Positions 4,700 through 5,660 of a stretch of DNA of 5,660 nt are shown piece by piece (positions within the stretch are counted from its first letter, which is position 1; every line of letters begins with the position of its first letter). Below the pieces are notes generated by a model. That model did not search any database. It was not told the DNA's origin and saw nothing but the letters and a program-made list of their open reading frames with translations. A program made the translations under genes and the position numbers. This DNA comes from CAYTCZ01 sp964436315 (GTDB lineage: Bacteria; Actinomycetota; Thermoleophilia; Gaiellales; Gaiellaceae): NCBI GenBank assembly GCA_964436315.1, contig CAYTCZ010000198.1:1-5660 (forward strand), read 5' to 3'.

Positions 4700-5035
4700 A
4701 TGGAGCTTCAGCCACTGGGCGATCGCCTGATCGTCGAGGTGCTCGAGGAAGAGGAGATCACCGCCAGCGGCATCGTCTTGCCGGATACGGCCAAGGAGAA
4801 GCCGCAGCGGGGTCGCGTTCTCGCCGTCGGTCCCGGCCCTCGGGATGACACCGGGAACTACATCGACATGGGACTCGAGGTCGACGACGAGATCATCTTC
4901 TCGAAGTACGGTGGGTCCGAGGTCAAGCTTGGCGTCGACGAGTACCTGATTCTGCGCGAGTCTGATGTGCTCGCGAAGGTGCTCGCTGAGAAGCCGAAGC
5001 GATCAGGACGCAAGAAAGCGGCAGCGGCCGCGTAG
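4700..5035 (+). CDS. groES: Co-chaperonin GroES with a Lys/Ala-rich C-terminal tail
   Basis: GroES is the seven-subunit lid of the cytoplasmic GroEL folding chamber. The 111-residue product begins MELQPLGDRLIVEVLEEEE, carries the mobile-loop GroEL-contact motif GIVLPD at residues 24-29 with TAKEKPQRGRVLAVGPG after it, and has the closing strands DDEIIFSKYGGSEVKLGVDE YLILRESDVLA. Typical GroES ends close to that point, at about 95-100 residues. Here about 15 residues follow, basic then poly-Ala (KPKRSGRKKAAAAA). The start at 4700 is fixed by AGGAGGG at 4686-4692, seven bases upstream; an in-frame ATG at 4634 lies before the CIRCE element and would not be used. groEL follows after 24 bases in the same operon. 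The frame is clean. Confidence 0.96.
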   Translation: MELQPLGDRLIVEVLEEEEITASGIVLPDTAKEKPQRGRVLAVGPGPRDDTGNYIDMGLEVDDEIIFSKYGGSEVKLGVDEYLILRESDVLAKVLAEKPKRSGRKKAAAAA

Positions 5036-5059
5036 TTGAACGGAAACGGAGGAAACTGA

Positions 5060-5660
5060 ATGGCTCATAAAGAGTTGAGGTTCGACGAGTCGGCTCGCCG
5101 GAGCCTCGAGCGCGGCGTCAACACGCTCGCCGATGCCGTCAAGGTCACGCTCGGGCCGAAGGGCCGCTACGTCGTGCTCGACAAGAAGTTCGGTGCACCC
5201 ACGATCACCAACGACGGGGTCACCATTGCGCGCGAGATCGAGGTCGAGGACGTCTTCGAGAACCAGGGTGCCCAACTGGTGCGCGAAGTCGCCACGGCAA
5301 CGAACGACGTTGCCGGTGACGGCACGACTACTGCCACGATTCTCGCTCAGGCGATGGTCCGTGAGGGCCTCAAGAACGTTGCGGCCGGCGCGAATCCGAT
5401 GGCGCTCAAGCGTGGCATCGAGGCTGCCGTCGAGGCAGTGGTCGAGAATCTGAAGCGCCAGTCGAAGGAGGTCTCCGGCAAGGAGGAGATCGCTCGGGTT
5501 GCCACGATTTCGGCGCGCGAGCGCGAGATCGGCGACGTCATCGCCGACTCGATTGAGAAGGTCGGCAAGGACGGCGTTGTCAACGTCGAGGAGGGACAGA
5601 CCTTTGGACTCGAGCTCGGCTTCGCCGAGGGCATGCAGTTCGACAAGGGGTATCTGTCGC
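5060..5660 (+). CDS. groEL: Chaperonin GroEL, N-terminal part (runs off window)
   Basis: GroEL forms the double-ring ATP-driven chamber that folds cytoplasmic proteins with GroES. The first 200 codons are present and intact. They match the equatorial domain and the start of the intermediate and apical domains: TLGPKG at 30-35, NDGVTIA with Asp52 at 51-57, and the nucleotide-binding GDGTTTAT with Asp87 at 86-93. These fall at the same positions as in the E. coli protein. The segment KDGVVNVEEGQTFGLELGF and EGMQFDKGYLS at the right edge is also conserved. Translation starts at the ATG at 5060, with GGAGG at 5048-5052, seven bases upstream. It is co-transcribed with groES under CIRCE control. 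The C-terminus lies outside the window, so whether this is the essential or an accessory GroEL copy cannot be decided. Confidence 0.97.
   Translation, partial: MAHKELRFDESARRSLERGVNTLADAVKVTLGPKGRYVVLDKKFGAPTITNDGVTIAREIEVEDVFENQGAQLVREVATATNDVAGDGTTTATILAQAMVREGLKNVAAGANPMALKRGIEAAVEAVVENLKRQSKEVSGKEEIARVATISAREREIGDVIADSIEKVGKDGVVNVEEGQTFGLELGFAEGMQFDKGYLS

Noticed and set aside
5347..5646. Minus-strand frame over groEL
   Set aside because: It is antisense to a highly conserved groEL segment and is a codon-bias shadow.

Overview
The window reads as chromosomal housekeeping DNA from a GC-rich bacterium. Gene content and style suggest an actinobacterium-like lineage, perhaps Thermoleophilia or a relative: a GroES-GroEL pair under a CIRCE operator, a small PRC-barrel-type protein, and ClpP and FtsH with high GC at third codon positions. 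That lineage is an inference from style and was not tested by any search. There is no sign of a phage, transposon, CRISPR array, tRNA or rRNA.

Left part (1-2025). The N-terminal part of the membrane protease FtsH runs leftward off the window edge. A structured, gene-free interval of about 440 bases separates it from a divergent, intact clpP gene. ClpP has Ala where the catalytic Ser is expected. Two small unrecognised genes follow, one on each strand, and their 3' ends overlap by 20 bases.

Middle part (2026-3993). A cold-shock protein gene (csp) is followed by a small, very basic helical protein and a good terminator candidate. After about 310 bases with no convincing gene comes a PP2C-like protein phosphatase.

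Right part (3994-5660). Two leftward genes, a PRC-barrel-like protein and a damaged small membrane protein, lie back to back with the rightward groES-groEL operon. That operon has a clear sigma-70-type promoter, a 9-base-spaced CIRCE inverted repeat for HrcA repression, and strong ribosome binding sites. groEL runs off the right edge.

Protein quality control links the named genes: FtsH and ClpP degrade proteins, GroES-GroEL refolds them, and Csp handles cold-stressed RNA. A recurring oddity is that ftsH, csp, the PP2C gene and the membrane gene each carry at least one single-base indel that breaks an otherwise clean reading frame, while clpP, groES and groEL are clean. Several breaks sit in or beside short homopolymers, so sequencing or consensus error is the simplest explanation, with true decay as the alternative. 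I found no clearly new system. The best leads are the Ser-to-Ala ClpP, the structured ftsH-clpP interval and a second CIRCE-like repeat.
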